A stretch of 64,000 nucleotides of DNA, taken from NCBI RefSeq assembly GCF_014805685.1, contig NC_060886.1:26917152-26981151 (forward strand). The letters run 5' to 3'. The DNA is from Silurus meridionalis. Its lineage: Eukaryota; Chordata; Actinopteri; Siluriformes; Siluridae. Below the pieces are notes generated by a model that saw only the letters and a list, made by a program, of their open reading frames with translations, made no database searches and was not told where the DNA came from. This document shows positions 38,944-51,140 of this stretch, in pieces (position 1 is the first letter of the stretch; every line of letters begins with the position of its first letter). A program made the translations under genes and the position numbers.

Positions 38944-39047
38944 CTGTTTGAATAGTCCGGGATCTGTTTGAATATTTGAATAGGGATATACGAGTTGGGT
39001 ATTGATTTTATGGTTTATCATGTGTTCTGGATGACTGGTCTATAGTC

Positions 39048-40410
39048 ATGGCAACCTTTGATCTCCAGCTGTTTGTTGCTTCTCCAAGTCCGGATATTTT
39101 TGAAAGGTGTCGGAAGGATGACCTATTAGAACTCGCTGCTTACTATAGTGTACCAGTTTCTCGGAGTCTGGTGAAGAAAGAGATCAAGAGTAAGGTTCTT
39201 GCTAAACTTTGTGAATTAGGGGTTCTTAAACTCTCACCACATGTTGATACAACTGAGGTTAGTGGTGTGGAATCCACTAGTGTTGATTCTGGGACTTTAG
39301 GTGCAGAGATGGTTGAGCCGATGGTTGAAGCCAGAGCTACCTTACCCCGCTTCGACCCATTTTCTCCTTCTTTGTCTGCAGGATCAAGGGATGAGAGGTC
39401 CGTGCCAAAGTGCGCATTGCATGTCTCCAATTGGAGGCTCAAGAGAAAGCAGAGGCACATAAAGCAGAGATGGAGTTTAGGATAGCTGTGCGTAAGATGG
39501 AACTCGAGGTAGATCGGGAAGTCCGATGAAGGCAAGTGGAGTTAGAAGTGATAAAGATCTCTTCAATGTCTACGGCCCACTCGGATAACCTGTCTTCCCC
39601 TCCTCCGCCACTGTCCTCTCTGCCTGCACCTCCTGTAAGGCCTGTCCCTATGCCTCGGTCTGCTTACTCTGTCCCAGCCACACCTGCTTTTGATGTTAGC
39701 AAAAACATTGAAAAACGTTCAGAGAAAGTGAAGTAGATACTTATTTCGGTGTTTTTGAGCGTATCGCTATAGCCTTAAATTAGCCAAAAGATGTGTGGTC
39801 TTTCTCGCTCCAGTGTAAGCTTATTGGAAAAGCTCAGGAAGTGTGTTCGTCGATGTCCCTGGAGGATAGCTTACAGTATGAAGTAGTTAAAATGACTATA
39901 CTCCGTCCCTATGAGTTGGTCCCTGAAACCTACAGGCAAAGGTTCAGGAACCTTAGAAATCTTCCTTTACAGACCTTTGTTGAGTTTGGCCGAGAGAAAG
40001 AAACCTTGTTGGATAAGTGGTGTGCTTCTACCAGAGTAAATGGTTTTAACTCCTTGAGGGAGCTTGTGTTGCTTGAGGAATTTAAGAATTGTCTACCTGA
40101 CCATGTTGTGGTCTACCTAAATGAGAGGAAGGTTTGCTCTGTTTCAGAAGCTGCTGTCCTCGCAGATGAGTTTGTGCTGACTCATAAGAACGTCTTCAAG
40201 CAGACTAAGGTAGAACCGTCAGTAACCACTGATCAGCAGTTAAAGACGAATCGGTCTAATCAGTCGAATTCTCCTCCTAGCTCTACTAGATGCTTTTACT
40301 GTCATAAGCCTGGCCATGTAATTGCAGACTGCGCAAGTTTAAAGCAAAAGCAAGACAGGCCGAAACAAACTCCTAGTCCTACTCAACGAATTGCACTAGC
40401 AAAAACCGTT
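39048..40410 (+). pseudogene. Gmr1-type gag with SCAN-like region and CCHC knuckle
   Basis: Starts MATFDLQLFVASPSPDIFER at 39048. A coiled-coil segment rich in E/K/R follows in another frame (about 39400-39550), then a proline-rich linker. The SCAN-like region (about 39800-40200) includes LVPETYRQRFRNLRNLPLQT and LRELVLLEEFKNCLPDHVVV, and ends ASVLADEF-like (AVLADEFVLTHKN). A CCHC knuckle CFYCHKPGHVIADC is at about 40292-40333. In the family gag packages RNA and forms the particle. Frameshifts near 39390 and 39740 and stops at about 39734 and 39781 break it. Confidence 0.82.
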
Positions 40411-40479
40411 AGTCCTGCTTCAGATTTTGTTGGACCGAATGTTGAAGAATCTGTTAATTCATGTTATCAGCCATTTGTA

Positions 40480-41192
40480 ACAGATGGTAGATGTTCTTTA
40501 GTTGGGAAAGATCAAACTCCAGTACCTGTTAGAATTCTTCGGGATACTGGCGCAACTCAGTCCTTTATATTAGCTGATGTTATCTTTTTCAGAAGTCCTT
40601 CTGTGGAACACATGCCTTTTGTAAGGGGATTACTATGCAGTACATTAAAGTTCCTCTTCACTATGTGCACTTGAGCTCAAGTCTAGCTACAGGGATCTAT
40701 AAAGTGGCGGTATGTCAGTCTTTACCTGTGGAAGGTGTTACTTTCATTTTAGGGAATGACATAGCTGGAGGTAAAGTCCTTCCGGTCCTAGAAGTTCTGG
40801 AGAGTCCTGCTGATGATCTCTTACCAGATGATCTGTCACATGATCACCCCACAGTGTTCCCTGTATGTGCTGTAAATCGTGCTAAAGCTTGTTTGTTAGA
40901 AGATGTGGTTGACTTATCAGACTTGTTTCTCGCTAAAGATGATGCAGAGTCTGCTGTGTTGACTCCTCCCATGACTTGTTCTTTAGACCCAGTGACTTCA
41001 ACGAAAATTCAGAGCTCAGATGTTCAGCTTGGTGAGTTACCTATCAGTCATTTACAACTTCTTGAGGCTCAAAAGGCTGATCCTAGCCTAGAGAAGTATT
41101 TTTCAACTGTGTCTAGTCAGGAAGAGTTGGCAAAACAACAAGTAGCATATTTTGTAGAGAACAATCTCAATGCGGAAATGGTCTCGTATTGA
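40480..41192 (+). pseudogene. Gmr1-type protease region
   Basis: VRILRDTGATQSFILADV (about 40531-40584) holds the aspartic protease DTG. A frame change near 40630-40640 leads to VTFILGNDIAGGKVLPV, the second half of the fold. A long acidic linker follows up to the integrase N-terminus, with a stop at 41190. Confidence 0.82.
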
Positions 41193-42270
41193 TTCGCCTT
41201 TTGACAGTGTCTTTCAGATTGTGGTACCTTCAGTTTATAGGCAAGGTGTACTTCAGGTAGCCCATGATCATCCTTGGTCAGGACACTTAGGCATTACAAA
41301 AACGTATTTGCGCATTCTCAAACATTTCTTATGGCCTGCACTCAGGAAAGATGTTGTGCAGTTTTGTCGGTCTTGTCATATTTGTCAATGTACTGGGAAG
41401 CCAAATCAGGTTATTCCACCAGCTCCTCTTTACCCTATACCAGTACTTGGGGAGCCATTTGAGCATGTTCGTGTTGACTGCGTTGGTCCTCTGCCTAGAA
41501 CTAAGTCTGGGAATCAGTATTTGTTAACAATATTGTGTGCTGCTACTCGGTTTCCAGAAGCGATTCCCTTACGTAGAATTACTTCTTCAGTGGTGGTCAA
41601 AACCCTCATAAAATTTTTCACCACTTTTGGGCTGCCCAAGGTAGTTCAAACGGATCAAGGAACTAACTTCTTGTCCAAGCTGTTTTCACAGGTTATGAAA
41701 ACACTAAACATAACTCATCACGTGTTCAGTCCTTATCACCCTGAGTCCCAAGGTGCATTAGAAAGGTTTCACCAGTTCATACTGTTTAGATACTGAGAAA
41801 GACTGGGAGGAAGGAGTGCCTCTTCTGCTGTTTGCAGTAAGAGAAGCTGTTCAAGAATCTCTTGGATTTAGTCCTGCAGACCTTGTTTTTGTTCATTCAG
41901 TTAGAGGTCCTCTGAAAACTCTTAAGGGGAAGATTCTAGTAGATAGTGGTAAGAAACACAATATTTTAGACTATGTAAGCAAATTTTGTAAGCGTCTGCA
42001 CAAAGCTTGTACCCTAGCCCGTGAAACCCTAGGGTTGTCGCAAGGTCGTATGAAGCAGTGGTATGACAAGAAGGCAGTCTCCCGGAAGTTTCAACCTGGT
42101 GACAAAGTAATGGTTTTACTTCCTATTCCTGGTTCATCCTTGTCTGCCAAGTTTTCTGGGCCATACTCAGTTAAGGAAAAACTCAGTGACACTGACTATG
42201 CTCTCTGCACCCCTGACTGAAAACGCAAAACACGGGTTTGTCATATTAACATGCTGAAAGAGTATCACGC
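41170..42270 (+). pseudogene. Gmr1-type integrase, upstream of RT
   Basis: The HHCC zinc finger is visible (H in VAHDHP, H in GHLGI, then CRSCHIC). The DDE core has D in VRVDCVGPL, D in VQTDQGTNF and E in SQGALERFHQ. The GPY/F-type C-terminus is in the next frame (KFSGPYSVKEKLSDTDYALC). Breaks occur at about 41795 and at a TGA near 42218 where Trp is expected. Its placement ahead of RT defines the Gmr1 type. Confidence 0.88.
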
Positions 42271-43800
42271 CCGTGAAGGTGTCTCTAGTTCTGAGGACTT
42301 GTGTGGTGATGAGGCAGTTTCCGCTGGCTTGGTAACCGTAACACATAGTAGTGAGGAGCCTACTGCTGATTCAGATTCAGATGGGTTGTTTGTACATGCA
42401 CCACAAACCTTTTGTCGACTCTTAAACTCCGATATTTTATCCACCCTCTCTTCCTTCCTATGTCATTTGCCTGACCCCCAGAAAGCCGATATTGAAAACC
42501 TCATTAGTTTGTTTCCAAGAATTTTTCAAGATGTTCCTTCTCAAACAACAGTCTTACAACATGATATACAAGTTACCACCACTGCACCCATTAAACAACA
42601 TGCCTATCGAATCAATGCAACCAAGAGAGAAGTTATGAAAGGGGAAGTTAAGTACTTATTGGAACATAAGTTGGCCAAACAGAGTTGTAGCCCTTGGAGT
42701 TCACCTTGCTTATTAATTCCTAAACCTGATCATTTATACCGGCTGTGTACCGATTATAGACGTGTTAATGCTGTTACAGTCCCCGATTCTTATCCCTTGC
42801 CAAGGATAGATGACTGTATTGACAATGTAGGTTCAGCTTGTTTTGTGTCAAAATTGGACTTGCTTAAGGGTTATTGGCAAGTACCACTGACTCCTCGTGC
42901 CTCAGAAATTTCTGCTTTTGTCACCCCTGACAGTTTTCTGCAGTATACAGTTATGCCCTTTGGACTTCGAAATGCTCCAGCTACGTTCCAGCGTCTTATT
43001 AATATTGTGTTGGCAGATGTTCCTCACTGCTCATCTTATCTAGATGACCTTGTTATATATACCAGGGACTGGGCCACACACTTAGATGTTCTGGAAATGG
43101 TTTTCAAAAGACTGGAACAAGCATCATTAACATTAAACTTGGCAAAATGTGAGTTTGCCCAAGCAACTGTTACATACCTGGGCAAGCAAGTAGGCCATGG
43201 ACAGGTCCATCCAGTAGATGCTAAAGTGACTGCCATATAAAATCTTCCTGCGCCTTCAGCGCGTCGAGAGTTACGGAGATTTCTTGGTATGGCAGGGTAC
43301 TATCGTAGTTTTTGTAAAAACATTTTTACTGTTGTTGCATCCCTTACATCCTTGCTTAGTGCATCCAAACCCTTTGTTTGGACTACAGATTGCCAACATG
43401 CTTTTGACAGTGTAAAGGCTATGTTATGTGATTCACCTGTACTTGCAGCTCCAGATTTTTCAAAACCTTTTAAGCTTGAAGTGGATGCAAGTGTCATAGG
43501 GGCCGGAGCAGTGCTGTTACAGGAGGATGCCTGTGGAATTGACCATCCTGTATGTTACTTTTCACGTAAATTTAACAAACATCAGGCAAAATACTCTACA
43601 ATAGAACAAGAAGCTCTAGCATTGTTACTAGCTTTACAGTTTTTTGAGGTATATGTTGGTTCTGCACCTCTACCAATTATTGTGTATACCGATCACAACC
43701 CTCTAGTCTTTTTTGTCCCGTATGTACAATCAGAATCAAAGGCTCATGAGATGGTCATTGTTAGCCCAGAACTACAACATTGAGATTAAACACAAAAAGA
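42251..43800 (+). pseudogene. Gmr1-type reverse transcriptase and RNase H
   Basis: After an N-terminal spacer the RT motifs are KQSCSPWSSPCLLIPKPD, RLCTDYRRVNAVTVPDSYPL, FVSKLDLLKGYWQVPLT, MPFGLRNAPATFQRLIN, and CSSYLDDLVIYT (catalytic YLDD). A stop at 43238 interrupts, then RFLGMAGYYRSFCKN and RNase H with LEVDASVIGAGAVLL, YSTIEQEALALLLAL and VYTDHNPLVFF. RT and RNase H residues are all present apart from the stop and a late frameshift near 43750. The 3' end of pol and the LTR are missing. Confidence 0.9.
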
Positions 43801-43834
43801 ATTTACCTTCTGGAGTTACCTTCTGGTTCTCATT

Positions 43835-44342
43835 TTTAGTTATGCTGCCGTAGCGAGTCTTGCCGGAGTCCTGCCCCTCTTCCCTCCTCGGATCTTCCCA
43901 CTTTGTCCAGACCTGCCTCTGGATAGTGTTCTCTTTGATTGGAGACCACTCTGTGCAGCTGGGGAAGGTTTCTCATCAACACCTTGGTGGTTCCATGAAA
44001 TGAACAGGGGCTTTGAGGATGGATTTGAACTTTAGTTAATGTCTACATTGACTCAGGACTACAGTTTGCTTCTGATCACCATCACTGTACCCTGCAACAT
44101 CGTATATCTTCGGTGCAACCCAGATGAGGATGAGTTCCTTCAGTCTGGTTCCTCTTAAGGTTTCTTCCTTATGCCATCTCGTGGAGTTTTTCCTTGCCAC
44201 AGTCACCACTGGCTTGCTCATCAGGGACAAACTTAATTATTAAGATCATCTTATTAATTTTTATCACCACATTATCGGTGTAAAGCTGCTTTGAGACAAT
44301 GTTCATTGTTAAAAGTGCAATACAATTAAAAATGAATTGAAT
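43835..44342 (+). mobile_element. L2-like LINE 3' end fragment
   Basis: Same 3' UTR as the LINE at 29386-32871 but in plus orientation: TTATGCTGCCGTAGCGAGTC, the GAGTTTTTCCTTGCCACAGT block, and GTAAAGCTGCTTTGAGACAA near the end with a short AATTGAAT tail. It is 5'-truncated and joined to the broken Gmr1-type element. Confidence 0.85.
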
Positions 44343-44442
44343 GTTATTTAGTATACTTTAACAAATGTCTTTATTTCTTTCATTTTTTAATCATTCACTC
44401 CCTATACATATTATTTAACCTAGCAGGCATTTTATATAAAAA

Positions 44443-44446
<4 letters not shown>

Positions 44447-44509
<63 letters not shown>
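44447..44509. repeat. (TA)n microsatellite
   Basis: TA run directly before the Tc1-like MITE. Confidence 0.95.
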
Positions 44510-45047
<538 letters not shown>

Positions 45048-45880
45048 ATACTGCTTTGATCAATGGACATTGTCTCAAAGCAGCTTTGCACAAATAATGT
45101 GGTAAGAAAGAATCAATAAGATTGTTTTTTATTAGTGTAAGTTTGCCTCTAAAGAACAAGCCAGTGGCGACTGTGGTAAGGAAAAACTCTCTGATGGCAT
45201 AAGGAAAATCCTTGAGCTAAACAAGATTCAAGAGGGAACCCATCCTCATCTGGGTGGCACCAAATGTCCATTTATTACACATTAAAAAAAAAAAAGGATC
45301 CTTGGGCCATTTATGAGAAAATACCCCCAAACTGCACAGAGTGGACTCCAATTGAAGAGAACACCATCCAGAGCCTGGCCGGGACGAAGTGGGCAGATCT
45401 GAGGAGAGATGAGAAGAGGGGCAGGAACAATGGTCACTGGTAACTCAGGAGAATGTTTAACTCAACTGAGAGAGAGAGAGAGAGAGAGAGAAAGAAAGGA
45501 AGTGTAATTTTTGTATAAAAGTTAAGGACACTGTGCAGTTGGGACTCTGGCTAGCTAAGATTTGCTATGGCAGCATAAATAAAAGGGGGAGCAGAAGGTA
45601 ACACAGGCATGAGGGATTTCTAAGATAAGAGAGAGAGCCCACCACATCAACATCAACAAACCTGAGTAAAGAGAGTGAGAGTAGGGGGCAACAGCATCCA
45701 AATATCCGAACACTCTATATCCATGATCCCTCCAGATCTACTCCTTTACCTAAAAAAAAAAAAAAAAAAATCACCAGTCAAAAACTTGACTAAATAAATA
45801 TGTTTTCAGCCTCAATTTAAACACTAAGACTGTGTCTGAGGCTCGAACAGTAATTGGAAGGCTGTTTCATGCATGTGGTC

Positions 45881-46168
45881 CTAAAACATCTTACCCGAGT
45901 AGAGCAGAAGGAAGTAATCCACAGTTTTTACACACTCACCATTTTTAAGCTGATCTCTCTCATCTGATTTTGCTGAAATATACAACTGTGTATCATCAGC
46001 ATAGCAGTGGAAGCTAATACAATGTTTATGTCTAATTTCATCGAGAGGCAGCATATATAAAGAGAAAAGCATTGGGCCTAAAACAGATCCTTGCGGAACA
46101 CCAAACTTTACCTCAGAGAGTGTGAAGGACTCACTATTTACATGACCAAACTTATAGCGATCAGTCAA
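45881..46168 (-). pseudogene. L2-like RT fragment
   Basis: Reads [20 protein letters not shown] then [20 protein letters not shown]; the YADD box is kept. The surrounding frame is broken. Confidence 0.82.
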
Positions 46169-46571
46169 ATAAAACCTAAGCCTGAAGAGAGCTGGTCCCT
46201 TTATTCCAACAACATTTTTTTAGGCTAGCAAGTAGGATAGTATAATCACTGGTGTCAAAAGTTACATTAAGGTTGAACAAAACAAGTAAAGAGACAAAAC
46301 CCTAATCAGAGTCCAATAACAGGTCATTTACCACTTCAACTAGCGCTGTGTCTGCGCTTTTGCTACTGTGCTGAATAAAAATCTAGGATTATGCTTAATA
46401 TTTTCAATCAGGGTAGAGAAATATGCTGATCAGCAGTACTAAGAGCTCTTCTATAACTACTTCCATGCTATTTGAAATACTTTTAATTTGGTCAAATTGG
46501 TCAATCTTAATTTCCAAGTGGTCTGTTCTCCCTGAGGATTTAGATTTTAAGGGGAGCTACATCATCAAGTG

Positions 46572-46744
46572 CAGGGGTGCACACACTTTTTCAGCATGCG
46601 AGCTACTTATAAAAATGACCAAGTCAAAATAATCTACTTACTATAAAAATGCTTAAATAAATATCTATTTTTGTATGTCATGCGATCTACTACACTACCT
46701 TTCGTATCGACCGGTAGATCGCGATCACATATTGGGCACCCTTG
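46572..46744. mobile_element. short hAT-like MITE nested in LINE
   Basis: Starts CAGGGGTGCACAC and ends TTGGGCACCCTTG. Flanks ATCAAGTG and ATCTAGAG match at 6 of 8 bases. The other LINE copy (about 31970) has an uninterrupted 'catctagagt' here, which is the empty site. Confidence 0.75.
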
Positions 46745-47359
46745 ATCTAGAGTGTAACAGAACATTGATTCTAGACATTCAATAGCCCAGTCGAGCTCTG
46801 CGCGGTCAGACGGAGATCTAATTAATGTCGACAACTCCGGAAAATTATTGAAAAAACTCAGTGATGTAGTTGACATAAATGTACGCTTAACATGGGTATG
46901 TGGCAAGGTACTTATCCTATGACCGAGGTAGATTTTAAACGAGATAAGGTGATGATCTGAAATAGCTTCAGACTGTGGAATAATGATTATATTTTTTATA
47001 TTAAATCCAAATGTTAATATTAAATCAAGAGTGTGTCAACCACTGTGAGAGGGTCCTATAACATACTGATTAATTATTGATTACATACTGAATCTAGAAT
47101 GGACACTACTGCTGTTCTTAAGGAGTCTTCCTGATTAACAAAATGAATATTAAAGTCACCAACAATTAATGTTTTGTCTGAAAAAGTAGCTACATTTGTG
47201 ATGAAATCTCCAAATTCTACAAGAAATTCAAAGTAAGGCCCTGGGGGTCTATAAATAATAATTAATGGAATTGGCTCACTAAACCGTTAGATTATTTTAT
47301 GTTGGTGTAAAGAACATCGAATGTGTTAAATTTGTGGTTTTGCTCATGACAGACACAGT

Positions 47360-47800
47360 CTCAAAATGGTGGATCCTGAGTGATGACTCCTGAGTTTAGC
47401 GTGTTTGTCTGCTCGCTGGCCTTGGTTCTGGACAGTCACTGGTTACCTAGTGCTCTTCTAAGACTATGAATGAGAGCAGCACCTTCCCAAGTGGGATGGA
47501 TACCGTACCGCCCTAACAGGCCAGCCTTGCCCTCGAAATTGCTCCAATTATCTATGAAGCCCACATTGTTTTTGGAGCACCACTCTGATATCCAGCGGTT
47601 CAGTGACCATAACCTGCTGTAAGCTACATTGCCATGCCGTATTGGGATGGGGCCCAGAGCATATTACTGCATCGGACATTGCCTTCACTAATTTACACAC
47701 CTCTATAATGTTACTCTTAGTAACATCTGACAGCAGGGCGAGTGGGTGATATACCGGGAGGCAGGGCACCGGACATAGCAGGTCAGCTTAGGTATACCTA
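47360..47800 (-). pseudogene. L2-like ORF1 with SGNH esterase-like end
   Basis: The minus strand gives SEWCSKNNVGFIDNWSNFEG, KAGLLGRYGIHPTWEGAALI, HSLRRALGN. This resembles the C-terminal part of the SGNH/GDSL esterase domain found in ORF1 of L2/CR1-type LINEs, where a D and H (DGIHP) belong to the catalytic site. Here the D position is Tyr (YGIHP). More upstream blocks (SDVTKSNIIEVCKLVKAMSD) lie in a different frame. Function in the LINE cycle is not settled. Confidence 0.55.
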
Positions 47801-47835
47801 ACCCCATACCACTAACTGTTTTAAAATAGGCTCTT

Positions 47836-48110
47836 CTAAAATAAGAAAAGATGATGTTGGATATTGTTCTGGGTTATTTTATGAGCTCTTGAATAAGTCA
47901 TTGTTGGGCTCTTGGAGTTATTTTGGTAGGCTAGACATCCCTGGGGAGGTTCACCACTATTCAAAGTTTTCTTCATCTGTGAGTAATGGCTCTCACTGTG
48001 AGTAATGGCTCTCACTGTGGTTTGCTGGAGTAGCAAAGCTTTAGAAATGGTTTTGTAACCCTTTCCACACTGATACTTATTGATTGTCATTATTAATTAT
48101 GTGTACTTAT
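47836..48110 (-). pseudogene. Tc1-like transposase N-terminal fragment
   Basis: MTINKYQCGKGYKTISKALL then LQQTTVRAI matches the first helix-turn-helix of Tc1 transposases. A 20-bp direct duplication ('gtgagtaatggctctcact', about 47980-48018) is present. The catalytic domain is absent. Confidence 0.6.
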
Positions 48111-48424
48111 GTCCCTGCTCTTACACGATCTGAATTGGCAGCTTTGTAAACCACAGATAGCTACAGTGAGTGTGGGACTGCTTCTGCTGTTTTTTTTTAA
48201 AGATATTAGAACACACTAGTGCTTATGTAGTACCCACAATGCATTTTTGCATTCAAGTAAAAAGATCATGTGTGTGACTGAGTGTGTAAAATTTAGTTTC
48301 ATTTATATTGAAAATGCATTTGAATCACTAATATTGTCAGAGAACCACCAGCTACGCCTCCCTCCTTCACTCAACACTCTCGCTCAGCCTCTCCCTCCTA
48401 CTAATCACCTACACCTGTCTAATC

Positions 48425-48672
48425 TGGAGCCACCATTGATCCGCCTCCCCTGGAGGTGCTGGACCAACCCTCCGTTTACTTCGTCTGAGAGATTCTGGAC
48501 TCGCAATGTCAGGGCTCCACTCTAGAATACCTCGTCGACTGGGAGGGGTACGGACTAGAGGAGCGCTCATGGGTCCCCAGACAAGACGTCCTGGAGGAGT
48601 TTCACCTTAATCACCCTAACCGTCCCGCACCCTGTGGTCGCGTCAGGAGCCGCCCCTGGAGGAGGGGGTAAT
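48425..48672 (+). pseudogene. Gypsy integrase chromodomain end
   Basis: Plus-strand frames read [20 protein letters not shown] then [20 protein letters not shown], the chromodomain fold at the end of chromovirus-type Gypsy pol. The chromodomain normally directs integration to marked chromatin. Only this piece of pol is left. Confidence 0.82.
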
Positions 48673-49020
48673 GTCAGAGAACCACCAGCCTTGCCTCCCT
48701 CTTTCACTCAACACTCTCGCTCAGCCTCTCTCTCCTACTAATCACCTACACCTGTCCTCTATTTACCAGTCCTCTTTATAAGGTCCCTATTCCCCTTCAC
48801 TCACCATCCGATATACTAGTTATGACCGTAGATCACCCGGACTACCTACCACTCTTGTTCCCTGTACTTCCATGCTCCTGGCTATGCTTCAAATGAAGCA
48901 CTCAGTTAGGTTTACCATTTGCTAGAGTCCTTTGTCAAGCTTCCTAGTATTTGCATGTTTAGACCAATAAAAGACTATCTGTTTCACTTCCGGTTTCTGA
49001 CGCCTGGTCTATCCGTGACA
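48673..49020 (+). repeat. 3' LTR of Gypsy derivative
   Basis: 348 bp from TGTCAGAG to GTGACA. CTTTATAAGG near 48773 is a TATA-like site and CAATAAAAGA near 48965 a polyadenylation signal. Confidence 0.85.
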
Positions 49021-49074
49021 AATATACATTCTATCTGGAAATTATTACATTGTATCTGGAATTAATCCAAAATA

Positions 49075-50917
49075 GATAAAATTATTTTTTTATATAAATT
49101 CTACAAACAATACCCGATAATGACAACATAAAGTGTTTGAAATCTTTGCAAATTTAAGAAAAAAAAAAAAAAATTACATGTTCATAAGTATTCTAAGCCT
49201 TTGCCTTTTGGCCCCAATGTATTGTTTAAGAACCTTTGGCACCAATTACAGCCTCAAGCCTTTTTGAGTTTGATGCTACAAGCATGGCACACCTTTTTTT
49301 TGGGCAGTTTCTCCCATTCTTCTTAGCATAACTTTTTAGGCTCCATCAGGTTGGATGGGGAGCGCTGGTGCACAGACATTTTCTGATCTCTCCAGAGATG
49401 TTCAATCTGGTTCAAGACTGGGCTCTGGCTGGGCTATAAATGGACATTTACAGAGTTGGCCACTCCTTTATCTTGGCTGTGTGCTTATAGTTGCTGTCCT
49501 GTTGAAAGATGAACCGTTGCCCCAGTCTGAGGTCCAGAGCACTCTAGAGCAGGTTTTCATCAAGGATATCTCATTGCTGCCTTCATCTTTTCCTTGATCC
49601 TGACTAGTTTCCCAGGTCCTGCCACTGAAAAACATCCCCACAGCATCATGCTGCCACCACCATGCTTACGTGTAGGGATGGTATTGGCCTAGCATTTGCC
49701 TTTTACTGAGGAGTGACTTCCGTCTGGCCACTGTACCATACAGGCCTGATTAGTGAAGTGCTGCAGAGATGACTCTTCTTCTGGAAGGTTCTTCTCTCTC
49801 CACAAAGAAACGCTGGAGCTCTTTCAGAGTGGCCATTGGGTTCTTGGTCACCTCACTAACTAAGGCCCTTCTCCCCTAATCACTCAGTTTGGACATCCAG
49901 GATGTTCTAGGAAGAGTCCTGGTGGTCCAAACTTCTCTATTTATGGAGGATGAAGGCTACTGTGCTCACTAGTACCTTCGATGCTTTAGACATTTTTCTG
50001 TACCCTGAGGTTTGGCCAGCTCCAATCACGTCCCACCTTGTGATGATTACGGACCTTGAAGAAGTAGATGCCGAACTCGCAAACATCCCGAACCATCTAG
50101 AGACGTACCAGTGCCATTTGGATCCCGCTACATGTGTGGAGTTTTGACATTGGACCTCCTGGAGTGTTTAAAGGCTCTGGCATGGAGAAGCTGATGCTGG
50201 ATCTGTGGTGATCACAAATGCTGAGCTCATAAAACTCGGAGCTACTAACCATATAGACTGTATAAGACTGCAGAAAGAACATCACTTATAATCTTATACT
50301 CCAGTACTCATGTTAGTTCTCACTGTCCAGTGTTCTGAATTGTTGAAAGATTTATGATCAAACTCTTGATGTCGCCCAGATGAGGATGGGTTTCCTTTTG
50401 AGTCTGGTTCCTTTAAGGTTTCTTCCTCATAACATCTAAGGGAGTTTTTCCTTGCCACAGTCGCCACGGCTTGCTCATCAGGGACAAATTCACACCATTC
50501 ACTATCACTGTTGATATGTGTAAAGCTGCTTTGAGACAATGTCTGTTGTGAAAAGCGCTATACAAATAGACTTGACTTGACTTGTACCCTTCCCCACATC
50601 TGTGCCTCAATACAATCCTGTTTCTGAGGTTTACAGACAATTCCTTGGACTTCATGGCTTGGTTTGTGCTCTGACAGGCACTGTATTTACTGAATTTAGA
50701 AAAAAAACAAACTGAATTTACCAATGGTGGACTCCAATCTAGTTGTAGAAACATCTCAAGAATGATCATTGGAAACAGGATGCACCTGAGCTCAGTTTGA
50801 GTGTCATGGCACAGGTTGTGAATACTTATGTACGTGTGAAATCCGTTTTTGAATAAGGCTGTAACATAACAACTGTGGAAAAAGTGGTGCGCGTTGAAAT
50901 ACTTTCTGGAAGCACTA
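49075..50917 (-). mobile_element. Tc1-like element interrupted by LINE
   Basis: Plus-strand sequence matches the inverse of a common fish Tc1 type: ACCTTTGGCACCAATTACAG near 49230, CATCAGGTTGGATGGGGAGC near 49345, CAGCATCATGCTGCCACCAC near 49641, ending GGAATACTTTC-like (AATACTTTCTGGAAGCACTA) at about 50917. It is split by an L2-like 3' end at 50007-50582. The transposase is present only as decayed pieces, and about 0.2 kb in the middle (around 49690) is deleted. Confidence 0.83.
50007..50582 (+). mobile_element. L2-like LINE 3' end, nested in Tc1
   Basis: Exact 8-bp duplication TGTACCCT at 49999-50006 and 50583-50590. The insert carries the LINE 3' UTR (GAGTTTTTCCTTGCCACAGT, GTAAAGCTGCTTTGAGACAA) and ends with ACTTGACTTGACTT, the short tandem tail of the family. 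Confidence 0.9.
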
Positions 50918-51029
50918 TAAGTAGCTAAATGTTGTTGGTAGGTAGCACGGTTGATGAATTATGCAAGAAATTGCTAATTTGTCATCAGAATATAGCCTAC
51001 TATTGATTAATAGTAACTTGTAACTCAAG

Positions 51030-51140
51030 GACATTACTCACAATCACACACTCCAGTGCTAATGATATTTCTTACTCTCCGGTGTTTGTAATGTTGTAAT
51101 GATTTATAATTATATTCTTGGTATGACTAAAATGAGGATA
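51030..51140 (+). mobile_element. L2-like 3' UTR fragment
   Basis: Words 'cacactccagtgctaatg' and 'aatgaggatagattcc' are degenerate versions of the LINE 3' UTR at 50300-50400. It is short and old. Confidence 0.5.

Larger units (their letters stand above)
38251..43830 (+). mobile_element. Gmr1-type Gypsy retrotransposon, 3' truncated
   Basis: Order on the plus strand: 5' LTR, primer site, gag with SCAN-like region and zinc knuckle, protease, integrase, reverse transcriptase, RNase H. Integrase before RT is the copia-like order known within Gypsy only from the Gmr1 group. The element ends within or just after RNase H at about 43800-43830, where an L2-like 3' end begins. No 3' LTR follows. Several stops and frameshifts are present. 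Confidence 0.88.
48335..49020 (+). mobile_element. Gypsy deletion derivative: LTR piece, chromodomain, LTR
   Basis: AATAT duplicates flank the unit (48330-48334 and 49021-49025). It starts with the first ~85 bp of an LTR (TGTCAGAGAACCACCAGC), jumps to the end of pol, then has a purine-rich tract (GGAGGAGGGGGTAA) and a full LTR. Nearly the whole interior is lost but both outer ends are intact. Confidence 0.87.
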
